Positions 17,329-26,916 are shown, counted from the first letter of the stretch. The stretch is 64,000 bases of DNA from Enterovibrio paralichthyis (GCF_019209835.1 NZ_JAHUTS010000009.1:62001-126000), one strand, 5' to 3'. Numbers and translations: made by a program. Notes: generated by a model not told the origin, from the sequence alone.

Positions 17329-17799
17329 ATGGCTGAAGCAGCAAACAACCAACCAGCGCAACAGAACTTCGCTATTCAACGTATCTTCCTGAAAGATGTT
17401 TCTTTTGAAGCGCCAAACTCTCCGGAAATGTTTCAGCAAGAATGGAATCCAGATGTAAACCTGGATCTGGACACGCAAAGCCGCGAACTAGGCCAAGGTG
17501 TTTACGAAGTGGTTCTGCGTCTGACTGTGACCGTTAAAAACGGTGAAGACAATGCTTTCCTGTGTGAAGTACAGCAAGGCGGTATCTTTACCGTTGACGG
17601 TATGGAAGCGCCACAACTGGCTCACTGCCTGGGTGCATTCTGCCCGAACATCCTGTTCCCATACGCGCGCGAAACCATCTCAAGCCTGGTTGTTAAGGGT
17701 ACTTTCCCACAACTGAACCTGGCACCAGTAAACTTTGATGCGCTGTTCATGAACTACCTGCAAAACCAAGCGCAGGCGAAAGACGGCGCAGACGCGTAA
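17329..17799 (+). CDS. secB: Protein-export chaperone SecB
   Basis: This 156-residue protein matches SecB over its full length. It includes the FLKDVSFEAPNSP segment near residue 23 and the CPNILFPYARE segment near residue 105, which line the substrate groove and subunit contacts. SecB is a homotetramer in the cytoplasm that holds preproteins unfolded and hands them to SecA. An AAGGAT Shine-Dalgarno stands before the ATG. gpsA follows 25 nt later, the same order as in E. coli. Confidence 0.96.
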   Translation: MAEAANNQPAQQNFAIQRIFLKDVSFEAPNSPEMFQQEWNPDVNLDLDTQSRELGQGVYEVVLRLTVTVKNGEDNAFLCEVQQGGIFTVDGMEAPQLAHCLGAFCPNILFPYARETISSLVVKGTFPQLNLAPVNFDALFMNYLQNQAQAKDGADA

Positions 17800-17824
17800 T
17801 TAAGTAATTGATAGGTCGACACTG

Positions 17825-18841
17825 ATGACAGAAATCGCTAAGGCCAATGTTGCCATGACCGTACTGGGCGCGGGCTCATACGGGACGTCCCTTGCCATTT
17901 CACTGGCGCGCAATGGTGCCAATGTGGTGCTGTGGGGACACGAGCCGGAGCATATGGCGCAGCTCGAAATTGATCGCTCTAACGAAGCGTTTCTGCCGGG
18001 TGTCGCATTCCCCGATTCATTGATCCTGAGTGCGGATTTACAAGAATCCGTGCAGGCCAGCCGTGACATCCTGGTGGTAGTGCCAAGCCATGTATTTGGT
18101 CTGGTGCTGGCACAGGTGAAACCTTTCCTGCGTGACGACCAGCGTATCTGCTGGGCGACCAAAGGTCTGGAGCCGGAAACTGGCCGTCTGCTGCAGGATG
18201 TGGCGCGTGAACAACTGGGCGAAGCTGTGCCGCTGGCGGTATTGTCTGGCCCAACGTTCGCCAAAGAGCTGGCTGCTGGCATGCCAACGGCCATTTCTGT
18301 CGCGTCGCCGGATGCAGCATTCTTGGCTGATCTGCAGGAGAAAATCCACTGTGCGCGTACATTCCGCGTTTACGCCAACAGCGACTTTATCGGTATGCAG
18401 TTAGGCGGCGCGGTGAAAAACGTGATTGCCATTGGCGCAGGTATGTCTGACGGCATTGGCTTCGGTGCCAATGCCCGTACGGCGCTTATTACCCGTGGCC
18501 TGGCTGAGCTGACCCGCCTTGGCGTGGCGCTTGGCGCAGAGCGTGAGACCTTTATGGGCATGGCAGGTTTGGGGGATCTGGTACTGACCTGTACCGATAA
18601 CCAATCCCGCAACCGCCGTTTTGGTCTGGCGCTGGGGCAGGGTAAAGGCGTGGATGAGGCGCAGGACGAAATTGGTCAGGTGGTCGAAGGTTACCGCAAT
18701 ACCAAAGAAGTCCGGGCACTGGCAAAGCGCACAGGCGTGGAAATGCCGATTGTCGAGCAGATTTACCAGGTGCTTTATGAAGGTAAAGATGCCCGTCAGG
18801 CAGCGCAGGATCTGTTGGCGCGTCAGCGTACGTCTGAATAA
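17825..18841 (+). CDS. gpsA: Glycerol-3-phosphate dehydrogenase [NAD(P)+]
   Basis: This 338-residue enzyme has the NAD(P)-binding motif GAGSYGTSLA (residues about 15-24) and the catalytic lysine in QLGGAVKNVIAIGAG (near 190-205). It reduces dihydroxyacetone phosphate to sn-glycerol 3-phosphate, the backbone for phospholipids, in the cytoplasm. It is 25 nt downstream of secB. A terminator follows it, so cysE downstream must have its own promoter, or be reached by read-through. Confidence 0.95.
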   Translation: MTEIAKANVAMTVLGAGSYGTSLAISLARNGANVVLWGHEPEHMAQLEIDRSNEAFLPGVAFPDSLILSADLQESVQASRDILVVVPSHVFGLVLAQVKPFLRDDQRICWATKGLEPETGRLLQDVAREQLGEAVPLAVLSGPTFAKELAAGMPTAISVASPDAAFLADLQEKIHCARTFRVYANSDFIGMQLGGAVKNVIAIGAGMSDGIGFGANARTALITRGLAELTRLGVALGAERETFMGMAGLGDLVLTCTDNQSRNRRFGLALGQGKGVDEAQDEIGQVVEGYRNTKEVRALAKRTGVEMPIVEQIYQVLYEGKDARQAAQDLLARQRTSE

Positions 18842-18879
18842 TTACCCTTGAATCGGGCGGGGCGGATTAACGTCCCCTG

Positions 18880-18908
18880 AAAGCGCGGGAGTCTCTCCCG
18901 CGCTTTTT
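18880..18908 (+). terminator. Terminator after gpsA
   Basis: An 11-bp stem (18880-18890 with 18896-18906) and a GTCTC loop are followed by T5. It ends the yibN-secB-gpsA unit. Confidence 0.87.
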
Positions 18909-19084
18909 ATTTTTGCGACAAATGACGTGAAGCGCAGTGATCCGAGCAGTACGCCTGATCAGGAACATTGGGTTGTCCGCGCTTCTATGTCACACTAAAA
19001 AGTCTGGGTCATGTTTGCATGGGATGTGCGGCATGGCGCAAAGACAAATAAGATTAAAGTGAACCAGTGAAATAGGTACGAACA

Positions 19085-19930
19085 ATGGTACGGACATGTG
19101 GCGAAGGCCGCGATAAGAAGTGTCAGCAAGACAAAGTGTGGAAAGCCATCAAGCAGGAAGCGAAGGAGCACTCCGAGCACGAGCCTATGCTGGCGAGCTT
19201 TTTCCATGCCACCATTATCAAGCATGATTCATTGGGCGGTGCGCTGAGCTATATTCTGGCCAACAAACTGGCCACGCCAAGTATGCCGGCAATGGCTGTG
19301 CGCGAGGTGATAGAAGAAGCCTATGCCGGAGACCCTGGTATTGTGGCCTCTGCGGCCTGTGATATCTGCGCGACGGTCGAACGAGATCCGGCGGTTGAGC
19401 TCTATTCCACACCTTTGCTTTACCTGAAAGGTTTCCATGCCCTGCAGGGATTCCGCGTCGCCAACTGGCTTTGGCACCGCGGACGCCGCGAGCTGGCGGT
19501 TTACCTGCAAAACCAGATTTCCGTTGCCTGTCAGGTAGATGTACATCCTGCTGCGAAAATTGGCCGTGGCATCATGTTTGACCATGCCACCGGTATCGTC
19601 GTTGGTGAGACAGCAGTGATTGAAGATGATGTTTCTATCCTGCAGGACGTCACCCTTGGTGGTACAGGTAAAGAGTGTGGCGACCGCCACCCGAAAATCC
19701 GCACCGGTGTCATGATTGGTGCAGGGGCGAAAATCCTCGGGAATATCGAAGTGGGTGAGGGCGCGAAAGTCGCCGCGTGTTCTGTGGTGCTGATCCCTGT
19801 GCCGCCACATACAACGGCAGCGGGTGTACCGGCCAAAATTGTGGGCACACCAAGCAGTGACAAGCCTTCGTTCGACATGGATCAGAAATTCAACGGTGGC
19901 AGCGAATTTATCGAAGGGGACGGGATCTAA
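19085..19930 (+). CDS. cysE: Serine O-acetyltransferase
   Basis: This 281-residue protein has the CysE N-terminal helical domain (EPMLASFFHATIIKHDSLG near residue 33) and a C-terminal left-handed beta-helix with the catalytic His-Asp region in FDHATGIVVGE and DRHPKI. It acetylates L-serine to O-acetylserine, the first step of cysteine synthesis, and is normally feedback-inhibited by cysteine. The N-terminus is about eight residues longer than that of E. coli and the Shine-Dalgarno is weak (AGG), so the start is less certain than the rest. The gene stands alone, between the gpsA terminator and a terminator shared with pfkA. Confidence 0.94.
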   Translation: MVRTCGEGRDKKCQQDKVWKAIKQEAKEHSEHEPMLASFFHATIIKHDSLGGALSYILANKLATPSMPAMAVREVIEEAYAGDPGIVASAACDICATVERDPAVELYSTPLLYLKGFHALQGFRVANWLWHRGRRELAVYLQNQISVACQVDVHPAAKIGRGIMFDHATGIVVGETAVIEDDVSILQDVTLGGTGKECGDRHPKIRTGVMIGAGAKILGNIEVGEGAKVAACSVVLIPVPPHTTAAGVPAKIVGTPSSDKPSFDMDQKFNGGSEFIEGDGI

Positions 19931-19957
19931 CCTGGACTTCCTGAATACAGTACAAAC

Positions 19958-19985
19958 AAAAACGGAGCCGCAAGGCTCCGTTTTT
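19958..19985. terminator. Bidirectional terminator between cysE and pfkA
   Basis: A 12-bp stem (19958-19969 with 19974-19985) closes on a GCAA tetraloop, with A5 before and T6 after. It serves the convergent cysE and pfkA genes. Confidence 0.9.
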
Positions 19986-20004
19986 TATGCAGACACAGGC
20001 TGGA

Positions 20005-20967
20005 TTAGAACAGCTTGGTCGCGACATCGAACAGATCCTGACGGAACGGACGACGCATGTTGTCGATAGCATCAATGATGTCATGGTGAACCAGCTCTTC
20101 ACGCTGGATACCCACACAACGGCCACCTTCGCCTTTCACCAGCAGTTCAACCGCGTAAGCACCCATACGTGACGCCAGGATACGGTCGAATGCGCGTGGT
20201 TGACCACCGCGCTGGATGTGACCCAGGATAGTTGCACGGGTTTCACGGCCGGTTTCTGCTTCGATGTATTTCGCCAGCTCGTTCACGTCAGTCATCAGCT
20301 CAGTGATCGCGATGATGGCGTGTTTCTTACCTTTGTAGATACCTTCTTTGATCTTCGCGATCAGGTTCTCTTTGTCCAGACCGATTTCCGGAGTGATGAA
20401 GTACTCACAGCCACCTGCGATAGAGGCCATCAGCGTCAGGTCACCACAGTGGCGGCCCATTACTTCAACGATAGAAATACGCTGGTGAGAAGAAGAGGTA
20501 TCACGCAGACGGTCAATCGCTTCAACAACGGTATTCAGTGCCGTCAGGTAACCGATGGTGTAGTCAGTACCTGGGATGTCGTTGTCGATGGTGCCTGGCA
20601 GACCGATACATGGGAAGCCCATTTCAGTCAGCTTCTTCGCACCCATGTAAGAACCGTCACCGCCGATCACTACCAGTGCATCGATGCCATGCATCTTCAT
20701 GTTCTGGATAGCTTGCTCGCGAACTTTCTCGTCTTTGAATTCTGGGAAGCGTGCAGAGCCCAGGAAGGTACCGCCTTTGTTGATGATGTCTGACACGCTG
20801 GTGCGGTTCAGTTTCTCAATGCGGTTCTGGTGCAGGCCCTGATAGCCGTCATATACACCGTAAACTTCCAGACCTTCGCTCAGTGCGGCGCGCACAACGC
20901 CACGAATCGCTGCATTCATACCCGGGGCGTCACCGCCACTGGTCAAAACACCAATTTTACTAACCAT
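20005..20967 (-). CDS. pfkA: ATP-dependent 6-phosphofructokinase
   Basis: This 320-residue enzyme has the ATP-binding GVLTSGGDAPGMNA near the N-terminus, the GGDGSYMGAKKL motif at about 102-113, and the catalytic aspartates in PGTIDNDIPGTD (near 124-135). It phosphorylates fructose 6-phosphate in glycolysis; the family is allosterically activated by ADP and inhibited by phosphoenolpyruvate. It stands alone, downstream of fieF on the same strand but 264 nt away. That gap shows no obvious terminator or RNA. Confidence 0.96.
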   Translation of the reverse strand: MVSKIGVLTSGGDAPGMNAAIRGVVRAALSEGLEVYGVYDGYQGLHQNRIEKLNRTSVSDIINKGGTFLGSARFPEFKDEKVREQAIQNMKMHGIDALVVIGGDGSYMGAKKLTEMGFPCIGLPGTIDNDIPGTDYTIGYLTALNTVVEAIDRLRDTSSSHQRISIVEVMGRHCGDLTLMASIAGGCEYFITPEIGLDKENLIAKIKEGIYKGKKHAIIAITELMTDVNELAKYIEAETGRETRATILGHIQRGGQPRAFDRILASRMGAYAVELLVKGEGGRCVGIQREELVHHDIIDAIDNMRRPFRQDLFDVATKLF

Positions 20968-21231
20968 GGTTACCCTCTGACTTTGGGAATTGAAACTTCA
21001 AATCCATTAAGCGCATGTTGAGACAGGTTTCCTCACTCCCAGGCTTTCCCCAAGAAAAGTCTTATCGGGTAACGCGGGTTGTCTCTGCATGCGTTGACGT
21101 GCCAGTTTAGCTCGCTGACAACGTGTTTGAAACTGTAACTTTCCTACTTATGAAAGACTATTACAATTTTGCTAACGTTTTTCGTTGATAAATATCAGTA
21201 ACGGTTGCAAATGTTGGCACCGTCTCGCAGA

Positions 21232-22128
21232 TCAGACCTGCTCGCGTGGTGTTTTTCCAACGATTGAGACCGGGTCCTGATGGATCAAAATGTCGGCGCC
21301 GGGGTAAGCCACTTCCAGTCTGTCCTCGACAGCATCCGCAATCAGATGCGCATCAACCAGCTTAAGGTTGTCGTCCAACTCCAGATGCAACTGGATGAAG
21401 CGCGTTGCGCCTGCCTGACGTGTACGCAGGTCATGCACGCCCTCAACACCTGCCACTGTCGACGCCAGCATCATGATTTTTTCCTGATCTTCGAGCGGCA
21501 ACTGGCGGTCAAGCAACGACTGAACCGCATCGTGCGCCATCTTCATGGCGCTGACGGTAATGAAAATACCGATGATGATAGCGAAAATGGCGTCTGCGAC
21601 TGGGAAGCCATACCAGGAAATCCCCAGTGCCACGATGATGGCAATGTTCATCAACAGATCAGACTGGTAGTGCAGAGAGTCGGCGGCAATGGCCTGACTG
21701 CCGGTTTTGCGCACCACCCATTTCTGGAACAGTACCAGAACGGCAGTAATGGCCGTTGCGATAACACTGATCAGTACACCGGCTTCAGGATGGTTCAGCT
21801 CTGTAGGGTTGAACAGACGCTGTACACCGCTCAACAGCAGGAAACACGCCGAACCGACGATAAATGCCGACTGAGCCAGCGCGGCAAGAGATTCTGCTTT
21901 ACCGTGACCAAATTTATGCTCTTCGTCCGCCGGTTGCAGGGCGTAACGCACCACCACCAGGTTGGTGACGGAGGCCAAGAGGTCAATGGTGGAGTCGACG
22001 AGAGAAGCGAGCAAACTGACGGAGCCGGTGTACCACCAGGTGACAAGCTTCATCAGCAAAAGGAAGGAGGCGGTGATTGTTGCGGCCCATGCGGCCGTCT
22101 GAACAAGTCGGGCGTATCTTTCTGTCAT
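21232..22128 (-). CDS. fieF: Cation diffusion facilitator FieF (iron/zinc efflux)
   Basis: This 298-residue cation diffusion facilitator has six membrane helices in the first 200 residues. The metal-site aspartates are in LVDSTIDLLAS (near residue 45-50) and in HYQSD (near 155), followed by a cytoplasmic C-terminal domain ending with HQDP. FieF/YiiP exports Zn2+ and Fe2+ in exchange for protons across the inner membrane. The ATG at 22128 (MTERYARLV) matches the E. coli start; another ATG three codons upstream (22137) has no better ribosome site. Its place between pfkA and cpxP matches E. coli. Confidence 0.93.
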   Translation of the reverse strand: MTERYARLVQTAAWAATITASFLLLMKLVTWWYTGSVSLLASLVDSTIDLLASVTNLVVVRYALQPADEEHKFGHGKAESLAALAQSAFIVGSACFLLLSGVQRLFNPTELNHPEAGVLISVIATAITAVLVLFQKWVVRKTGSQAIAADSLHYQSDLLMNIAIIVALGISWYGFPVADAIFAIIIGIFITVSAMKMAHDAVQSLLDRQLPLEDQEKIMMLASTVAGVEGVHDLRTRQAGATRFIQLHLELDDNLKLVDAHLIADAVEDRLEVAYPGADILIHQDPVSIVGKTPREQV

Positions 22129-22262
22129 GAGAACCATCAGCGTAATTTAAGTACGGGCAGTATAACGTTTTTTTACGACGATTTAACGTGTGCTGTTGTC
22201 CGCAGGGCGAAAACGCAACATGCCGGCGGTGCGCCGGCATGGGGGGATGGTGAGGCTAACAA

Positions 22263-22763
22263 TTAGTTATTACGGCAGTTTTTTCCGCGCTCCTGCATGC
22301 GTTCAGCCATACGCTCTGCGCGCTCCGCCATGTTCTCCTTCACCTGGGCTTTTTGCTCTGGTGTCAGAATGTTGTACATCGCGTGTTGTTGCTTCATCTT
22401 GGCGACACGGCGCTCAACCTGTTGGTCGACCATCTTCTCTGCCAGCGCGCGCACTGCGGCTTCATCGAAATTGTCAGCCAGCATCAGCTGTTGCATTTGC
22501 TGGCGCTCAGCCATCATTTCAGAGTGAAAGGCGTCTTTGTTGGCTTTCATCGCTTCGCGGTTTTGTTCACGCAGGGTTTGCAGTTCTTCTTTCTGTTCAT
22601 CGGTCAGGTCGATGCCGCGCAGCATTTGTTTGCCCATCATACCGTGGTCACCGCGCATGCCTTCACCGTCGTGATGTTTGCCGCCGAACGCCATGGCGGA
22701 CATTGAACCCAGCATCAGGGGAAGGGCGATAACGGTTGCTGCAATACGTTTTGACATTTTCAT
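22263..22763 (-). CDS. cpxP: CpxP-family periplasmic stress protein
   Basis: This 166-residue protein has a signal peptide (about 25 residues, ending AMA-F). The mature protein is helical and has the two LTxxQ motifs of the CpxP/Spy fold (LTDEQKEEL and LTPEQKAQV). CpxP binds the CpxA sensor domain and misfolded proteins in the periplasm, damping the Cpx response. The gene is divergent from cpxRA, and three phased CpxR half-sites lie between them. A GGAG Shine-Dalgarno supports the start at 22763. It is likely to be strongly induced by CpxR. Confidence 0.9.
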   Translation of the reverse strand: MKMSKRIAATVIALPLMLGSMSAMAFGGKHHDGEGMRGDHGMMGKQMLRGIDLTDEQKEELQTLREQNREAMKANKDAFHSEMMAERQQMQQLMLADNFDEAAVRALAEKMVDQQVERRVAKMKQQHAMYNILTPEQKAQVKENMAERAERMAERMQERGKNCRNN

Positions 22764-22819
22764 GGTGTTCTCTCCGGTTTGTTGTCTCGCTTGTTGTCAG
22801 TAACTTTACCCACTGGGAT

Positions 22820-22865
22820 GTAAACCGGTGTGACTGTTACGTAAAGCAATGTAAAGGCGGGTAAA
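22820..22865. promoter_or_regulatory. CpxR operator: three phased GTAAA half-sites
   Basis: The sequence GTAAA occurs at 22841, 22851 and 22861, each separated by exactly 5 nt, so each neighbouring pair fits the known CpxR box GTAAA-N5-GTAAA. Another GTAAA is at 22820, about two helical turns away. The array stands 76 to 121 bp before cpxR and a similar distance before cpxP, so it can control both. Binding was not tested; the match to the family consensus is direct. Confidence 0.8.
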
Positions 22866-22940
22866 GCAGTCACTGACAGATAGCATCGCTGCGGCGAATG
22901 GCAGATACTAAAGCTAACGAAAAGGGCAAAGGCATACACC

Positions 22941-23639
22941 ATGGCAAACATTCTTCTTATTGATGACGACACTGAACTGACCGGTCTTTTACAGGATCTT
23001 CTTGAGCTGGAAGGGTATCAGGTACGTATTGCCAACCACGGTCAGGAAGGGCTGGATAAAATCAATGAAGACACAGACATGGTATTGCTGGATGTCATGA
23101 TGCCCGTGTTAAACGGGATGGAGACCCTGCGCCGCCTGCGTGAAAAATGGGAAACCCCGGTGTTGATGCTGACCGCAAAAGGCGAAGAGATAGACCGTGT
23201 GATGGGGCTGGAACTCGGCGCGGATGACTACCTGCCTAAACCGTTCAGTGACCGTGAGCTGCTGGCACGTATGCGCGCTATTTTGCGCCGTACCGCCAAA
23301 AGCAATGGTGAGGAGAAAGGCGGTGAAGAAGCGCAGGACAAACTCGAATACCAGGACATCATTATCTTCCCCGGCAAGATGGAAGTGTATTGCCAGTCCC
23401 AGTTGATTGAGCTGACCGGCACGGAAACGGCGCTGTTGGCGTATCTGGTCAAGCAGCCCGGCGTGATAGTCGCCAAAGCCGACATCAGCCTGAATGTGCT
23501 CGGTAAGCGCCTGGCACCTTTCGACCGCGCCATCGACATGCACATCTCCAATATCCGTAAAAAGCTGCCGGAACGTGCAGATGGTAAACCGCGGATTAAA
23601 ACCCTGCGTGGCCGCGGTTACCTGTTGGTGGAGGCATAA
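22941..23639 (+). CDS. cpxR: Response regulator CpxR
   Basis: This 232-residue OmpR-family regulator has a receiver domain (1-120) with Asp51 in LLDVMMP as phosphoacceptor, Thr78 and Lys100, and a winged-helix DNA-binding domain (about 135-230, with HISNIRKKLPE as the recognition region). Phosphorylated by CpxA, it activates genes for envelope protein folding. Its stop codon overlaps the cpxA start (TAATG), so the two are translated together. The operator array at 22820-22865 suggests autoregulation. Confidence 0.95.
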   Translation: MANILLIDDDTELTGLLQDLLELEGYQVRIANHGQEGLDKINEDTDMVLLDVMMPVLNGMETLRRLREKWETPVLMLTAKGEEIDRVMGLELGADDYLPKPFSDRELLARMRAILRRTAKSNGEEKGGEEAQDKLEYQDIIIFPGKMEVYCQSQLIELTGTETALLAYLVKQPGVIVAKADISLNVLGKRLAPFDRAIDMHISNIRKKLPERADGKPRIKTLRGRGYLLVEA

Positions 23640-25021
23640 TGCGGCTGCCGACCATCAAAAGCCTCTATGGGCGCATCTTTGCCATTTTCTGGCTCACTCT
23701 GTTGCTGGTGCTGATTGCTGTATTGGTCGCGCAACACAGTGACCCGCGTGTGCAGCATGACGTTCCCCGATCCATGAAAGCGGAGCTGACAGCGGTTGCT
23801 GAGCGGGTTTCAACCCAGGTTGCCCATATGCCGGGTACGCTAAAGACCAAACTCACGCGGGTGCAGAAAGAGCAACCGGAGCGGGACAAAATGCGCCTGT
23901 ATTTCACCTCGCTGGATGGTGAACTGTTGACGCGGGCTCATCATGGCGTGGGTCGGGCACTCAAGAATTTTGTCACCGTGGCGGATGACACCAATGACCC
24001 TTTGCAGCGCCTTTATGGACGCTGGATGTTGGCAGGCCCCTTTCTGATTGAGGATGGAAACGCCCAGGCGCTGATGTATGTCAGCACCGTCTGGCGCGAT
24101 GAACCGCCAATTTTCGTGAAAATCCTGGATCGCCCGCTGCAGCTTTTGTTGGTCACTATGCTGGTCAGTACTCCGCTTTTACTCTGGTTGGCCTGGGCTG
24201 TAACCCGTCCTGCAAGACGGCTGCAGGCGGCGGCAGAGCGCGTGGCCAAAGGTAGCTTCGAAACAGACCCATCGCTGGAAAAAGGCCCAAGGGAGTTTCA
24301 GCAGGCAGGAGCGAGTTTCAATCAGATGGTGACGGCGCTGAACCAGATGATCAGTGGCCAGCAACGGCTGTTGTCGGACATCTCTCATGAGTTGCGCTCT
24401 CCTTTAACCCGTCTTCGGATGGCCAATGCCCTGGCTATCCGCAAGCAAGGGGAAAGCCCGAACCTGACGCGCATTGATACCGAAGCGGAACGCATGGAGC
24501 AGATGATTGCCGACCTGTTGTCGCTTTCACGAATGCAACTTAACAGCCATGCTGAGCGTGATGTGTATACCCTGTCAGAGTTGTGGGAAACCTTGATGGA
24601 CGATGCCGAGTTTGAGGCCAGCCAACACCAGAAAAAACTGATCCATGACGTTTTGCCGAATGCCCATATCGAAGGCAATGGTAATCTCCTGTGCAGTGCG
24701 CTTGAGAATGTGGTGCGCAACGCCATCAAATATGCCCATCATGAAATCCGTGTGCAGTTCGATGTGAAAGGGCGCACCCTCAACGTATCCGTCAGTGATG
24801 ATGGAGAAGGGGTACCGGAAGCCATGCTGGGAGATATTTTCCGCCCCTTCTACCGTGTATCAACGGCACGTGACAGGGAAAGCGGCGGTACCGGTCTGGG
24901 TCTTGCCATTACTGACAGTGCCATGCGTCAACACAGTGGGGAGGCCTCGGCCAGTCTGAATGAAACCGGTGGGCTGACGATCACTCTGACGTTCCGCCTG
25001 AGCGAGAAAAAAGGCAGCTGA
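23639..25021 (+). CDS. cpxA: Sensor histidine kinase CpxA
   Basis: This 460-residue inner-membrane kinase has membrane segments at about residues 11-31 and 167-188 that flank a periplasmic sensor domain. A HAMP domain follows. The H-box SDISHELRSPLTRL contains the phosphorylated His250, and the ATP-binding domain shows NVVRNAIKYAHH (N box), DDGEGVPE (G1) and GGTGLGLAI (G2). It senses envelope protein misfolding and phosphorylates or dephosphorylates CpxR. Length and order match E. coli CpxA. Confidence 0.95.
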   Translation: MRLPTIKSLYGRIFAIFWLTLLLVLIAVLVAQHSDPRVQHDVPRSMKAELTAVAERVSTQVAHMPGTLKTKLTRVQKEQPERDKMRLYFTSLDGELLTRAHHGVGRALKNFVTVADDTNDPLQRLYGRWMLAGPFLIEDGNAQALMYVSTVWRDEPPIFVKILDRPLQLLLVTMLVSTPLLLWLAWAVTRPARRLQAAAERVAKGSFETDPSLEKGPREFQQAGASFNQMVTALNQMISGQQRLLSDISHELRSPLTRLRMANALAIRKQGESPNLTRIDTEAERMEQMIADLLSLSRMQLNSHAERDVYTLSELWETLMDDAEFEASQHQKKLIHDVLPNAHIEGNGNLLCSALENVVRNAIKYAHHEIRVQFDVKGRTLNVSVSDDGEGVPEAMLGDIFRPFYRVSTARDRESGGTGLGLAITDSAMRQHSGEASASLNETGGLTITLTFRLSEKKGS

Positions 25022-25237
25022 ATGTCGCCTAGTACTTTCTTCCATCTGAAAGTTAAGACAGGGGGAACAACCCGAGAGCAGTCGCAAAGGTAGCCGGCTG
25101 TTGACAGATGAAAACAAAATATCTGCGATAAACATCTCAAAAAAAAGACATTTTGCTAACCTTTGTATAAGTGCGTTTGCGGTGCGCGGGTGCACACGCA
25201 GCGAGGTTGATCACGCAGTTTTCAACGAGGTCATAGT

Positions 25238-26911
25238 ATGTCATCCAAAAAAATGACGATTAAACAACGGCTAACGCTCTTTGTTGCCGTCGTTGTCTCC
25301 CTTCAGGTCGTGGTGGCGGCCTTCGTTTTCTTTAAGCTGTCGTCAACGGAAAACCACATCAAAGGTGTCGCCGAGCGCGACATCCCTGCGATCACTGCCC
25401 TTGCGCAGTCGGTGGAATATCAGTTGCAGCAGCGGATTGCTTACAACCGCGCATTCCGCTTTGCGATTGAAGCGCAGGCAGATCCCAAGTACACCGGCCG
25501 TTACGAAGCGCAAAAATCCGAATTCCTCTCGACCGGTGAGAAAGTGGGGCAGCAATTTCAGAACATAGAGCAGTTCTTGTCTGCCGCGGCTCTGAAAGGT
25601 TCGCCGGAAGAGCAGCAGATGTTCAAGCAGACCAATACAAAGCTGGGTGAGTTGGCACAGCGCCACAACCAATGGGAGGCGAAAGTGCAGGAAGCGTTTG
25701 TTGCCTTGAATGCAGGAAACATTGCGCAGGCTGAGGCGATAGACGAAACCATTGGTGAAGAAGGACAGTCATTAAGCCTTTATGCAGATCAGCTGCTGAG
25801 GGACATTGAGGTTTTTACTGAAGAGGCCGTCCACAGCATTGAAGCGCAGGCGGTGTTGCTTGAAGTCATCGTGGTTGCAGCTGCCTTTGTGGCTGCGCTG
25901 GTATCGATTGTCATCTCACGCATCATCCTCGCGCGCATCTACGACGGTCTCAACAAAGTGTCCGATGCGTTACATGTTCAGGCGGAAGGTGACTTTAGCC
26001 ATGTCACCGTGATAGATGAGCCCGGGATCATCGGTGAATTGCAGAAAAACCTGGAAGGGACGCGACAGAGTACCAACAAGATGATCGCCAAAGTCGCGCA
26101 GGATGTGTCTGCCGCTATAGCTGTTCTTGAGCAGGCGGCCGATGCAGTGAAATTCAACAGCGACGCGCAAAGCGGTGAAATTATGCAGGTCGCGACGGCG
26201 GTCAACGAAATGTCGGCAACCGCGCAAGAGATTGCCAGTAATGCTTCGCAAACCCAGCAGGCAACGGAAGAAGCATCCGGTAAATCGTCAGAATGTCAGC
26301 GGGTGAACAGCGAAGCTGTCAGCCAGACCCAGCGTCTGATAGAGAGCCTGACCCTAAGCAGCGCCGCATTGACTGAGCTGGAGAAAAACAGTGCCAATAT
26401 CACCTCGGTGCTGGATGTGATCAAAGGCATAGCCGAGCAAACCAATTTGCTGGCGCTCAATGCCGCCATTGAAGCCGCGCGAGCGGGTGAGCAGGGACGT
26501 GGCTTTGCAGTGGTGGCTGATGAAGTCCGTAGTCTGGCGCAGCGCACCCATGACTCCACCTCGGAAATTGAAACCATGATCACGCAGCTGACCGGTGTGA
26601 CCAAAGAAGCGGTGGATACCATGCAGAAAAGCTGTGAGATGGGGGACAGGACAATTTCCTTGTCCCAACAATCTGCGGACTATCTGAACCAGGCCAGCCA
26701 GGCGACATCCGTTGTTACCGACATGAACTTGCTGGTGGCGAGTGCTGCGGAAGAGCAAAGCGGTGTGGTGGAAGAAATTAATATCAATGTTAACAAGATC
26801 AGCGAGATGGCAGAAGAAAGTGCCTCTCAGGTCGACAGCCTGTTGGCGGCAACCCACCGTCTGACCGATATCGCTCAAAACCTGCGGCAATCGGTGGGCT
26901 TGGCAGCCTGA
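25238..26911 (+). CDS. Methyl-accepting chemotaxis protein
   Basis: This 557-residue chemoreceptor has membrane helices at 12-33 and 207-228 and a periplasmic domain of about 170 residues that is mostly helical (four-helix-bundle-like). A HAMP region follows at about 229-280, and the signalling domain has the conserved tip at 397-431 (GIAEQTNLLALNAAIEA). There is no C-terminal pentapeptide for CheR binding. The ligand is unknown. It stands alone after cpxA, with a GAGG Shine-Dalgarno and its own terminator. E. coli has no chemoreceptor at this place, so it is an accessory gene in an otherwise conserved block. Confidence 0.9.
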   Translation: MSSKKMTIKQRLTLFVAVVVSLQVVVAAFVFFKLSSTENHIKGVAERDIPAITALAQSVEYQLQQRIAYNRAFRFAIEAQADPKYTGRYEAQKSEFLSTGEKVGQQFQNIEQFLSAAALKGSPEEQQMFKQTNTKLGELAQRHNQWEAKVQEAFVALNAGNIAQAEAIDETIGEEGQSLSLYADQLLRDIEVFTEEAVHSIEAQAVLLEVIVVAAAFVAALVSIVISRIILARIYDGLNKVSDALHVQAEGDFSHVTVIDEPGIIGELQKNLEGTRQSTNKMIAKVAQDVSAAIAVLEQAADAVKFNSDAQSGEIMQVATAVNEMSATAQEIASNASQTQQATEEASGKSSECQRVNSEAVSQTQRLIESLTLSSAALTELEKNSANITSVLDVIKGIAEQTNLLALNAAIEAARAGEQGRGFAVVADEVRSLAQRTHDSTSEIETMITQLTGVTKEAVDTMQKSCEMGDRTISLSQQSADYLNQASQATSVVTDMNLLVASAAEEQSGVVEEININVNKISEMAEESASQVDSLLAATHRLTDIAQNLRQSVGLAA

Positions 26912-26916
26912 TAGCA

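Noticed and set aside
21280..22266. A 328-codon plus-strand frame opposite fieF
   Set aside because: It is antisense to a clear FieF protein. Its translation is rich in Cys, His and Gln with no domain, as expected from the opposite strand.
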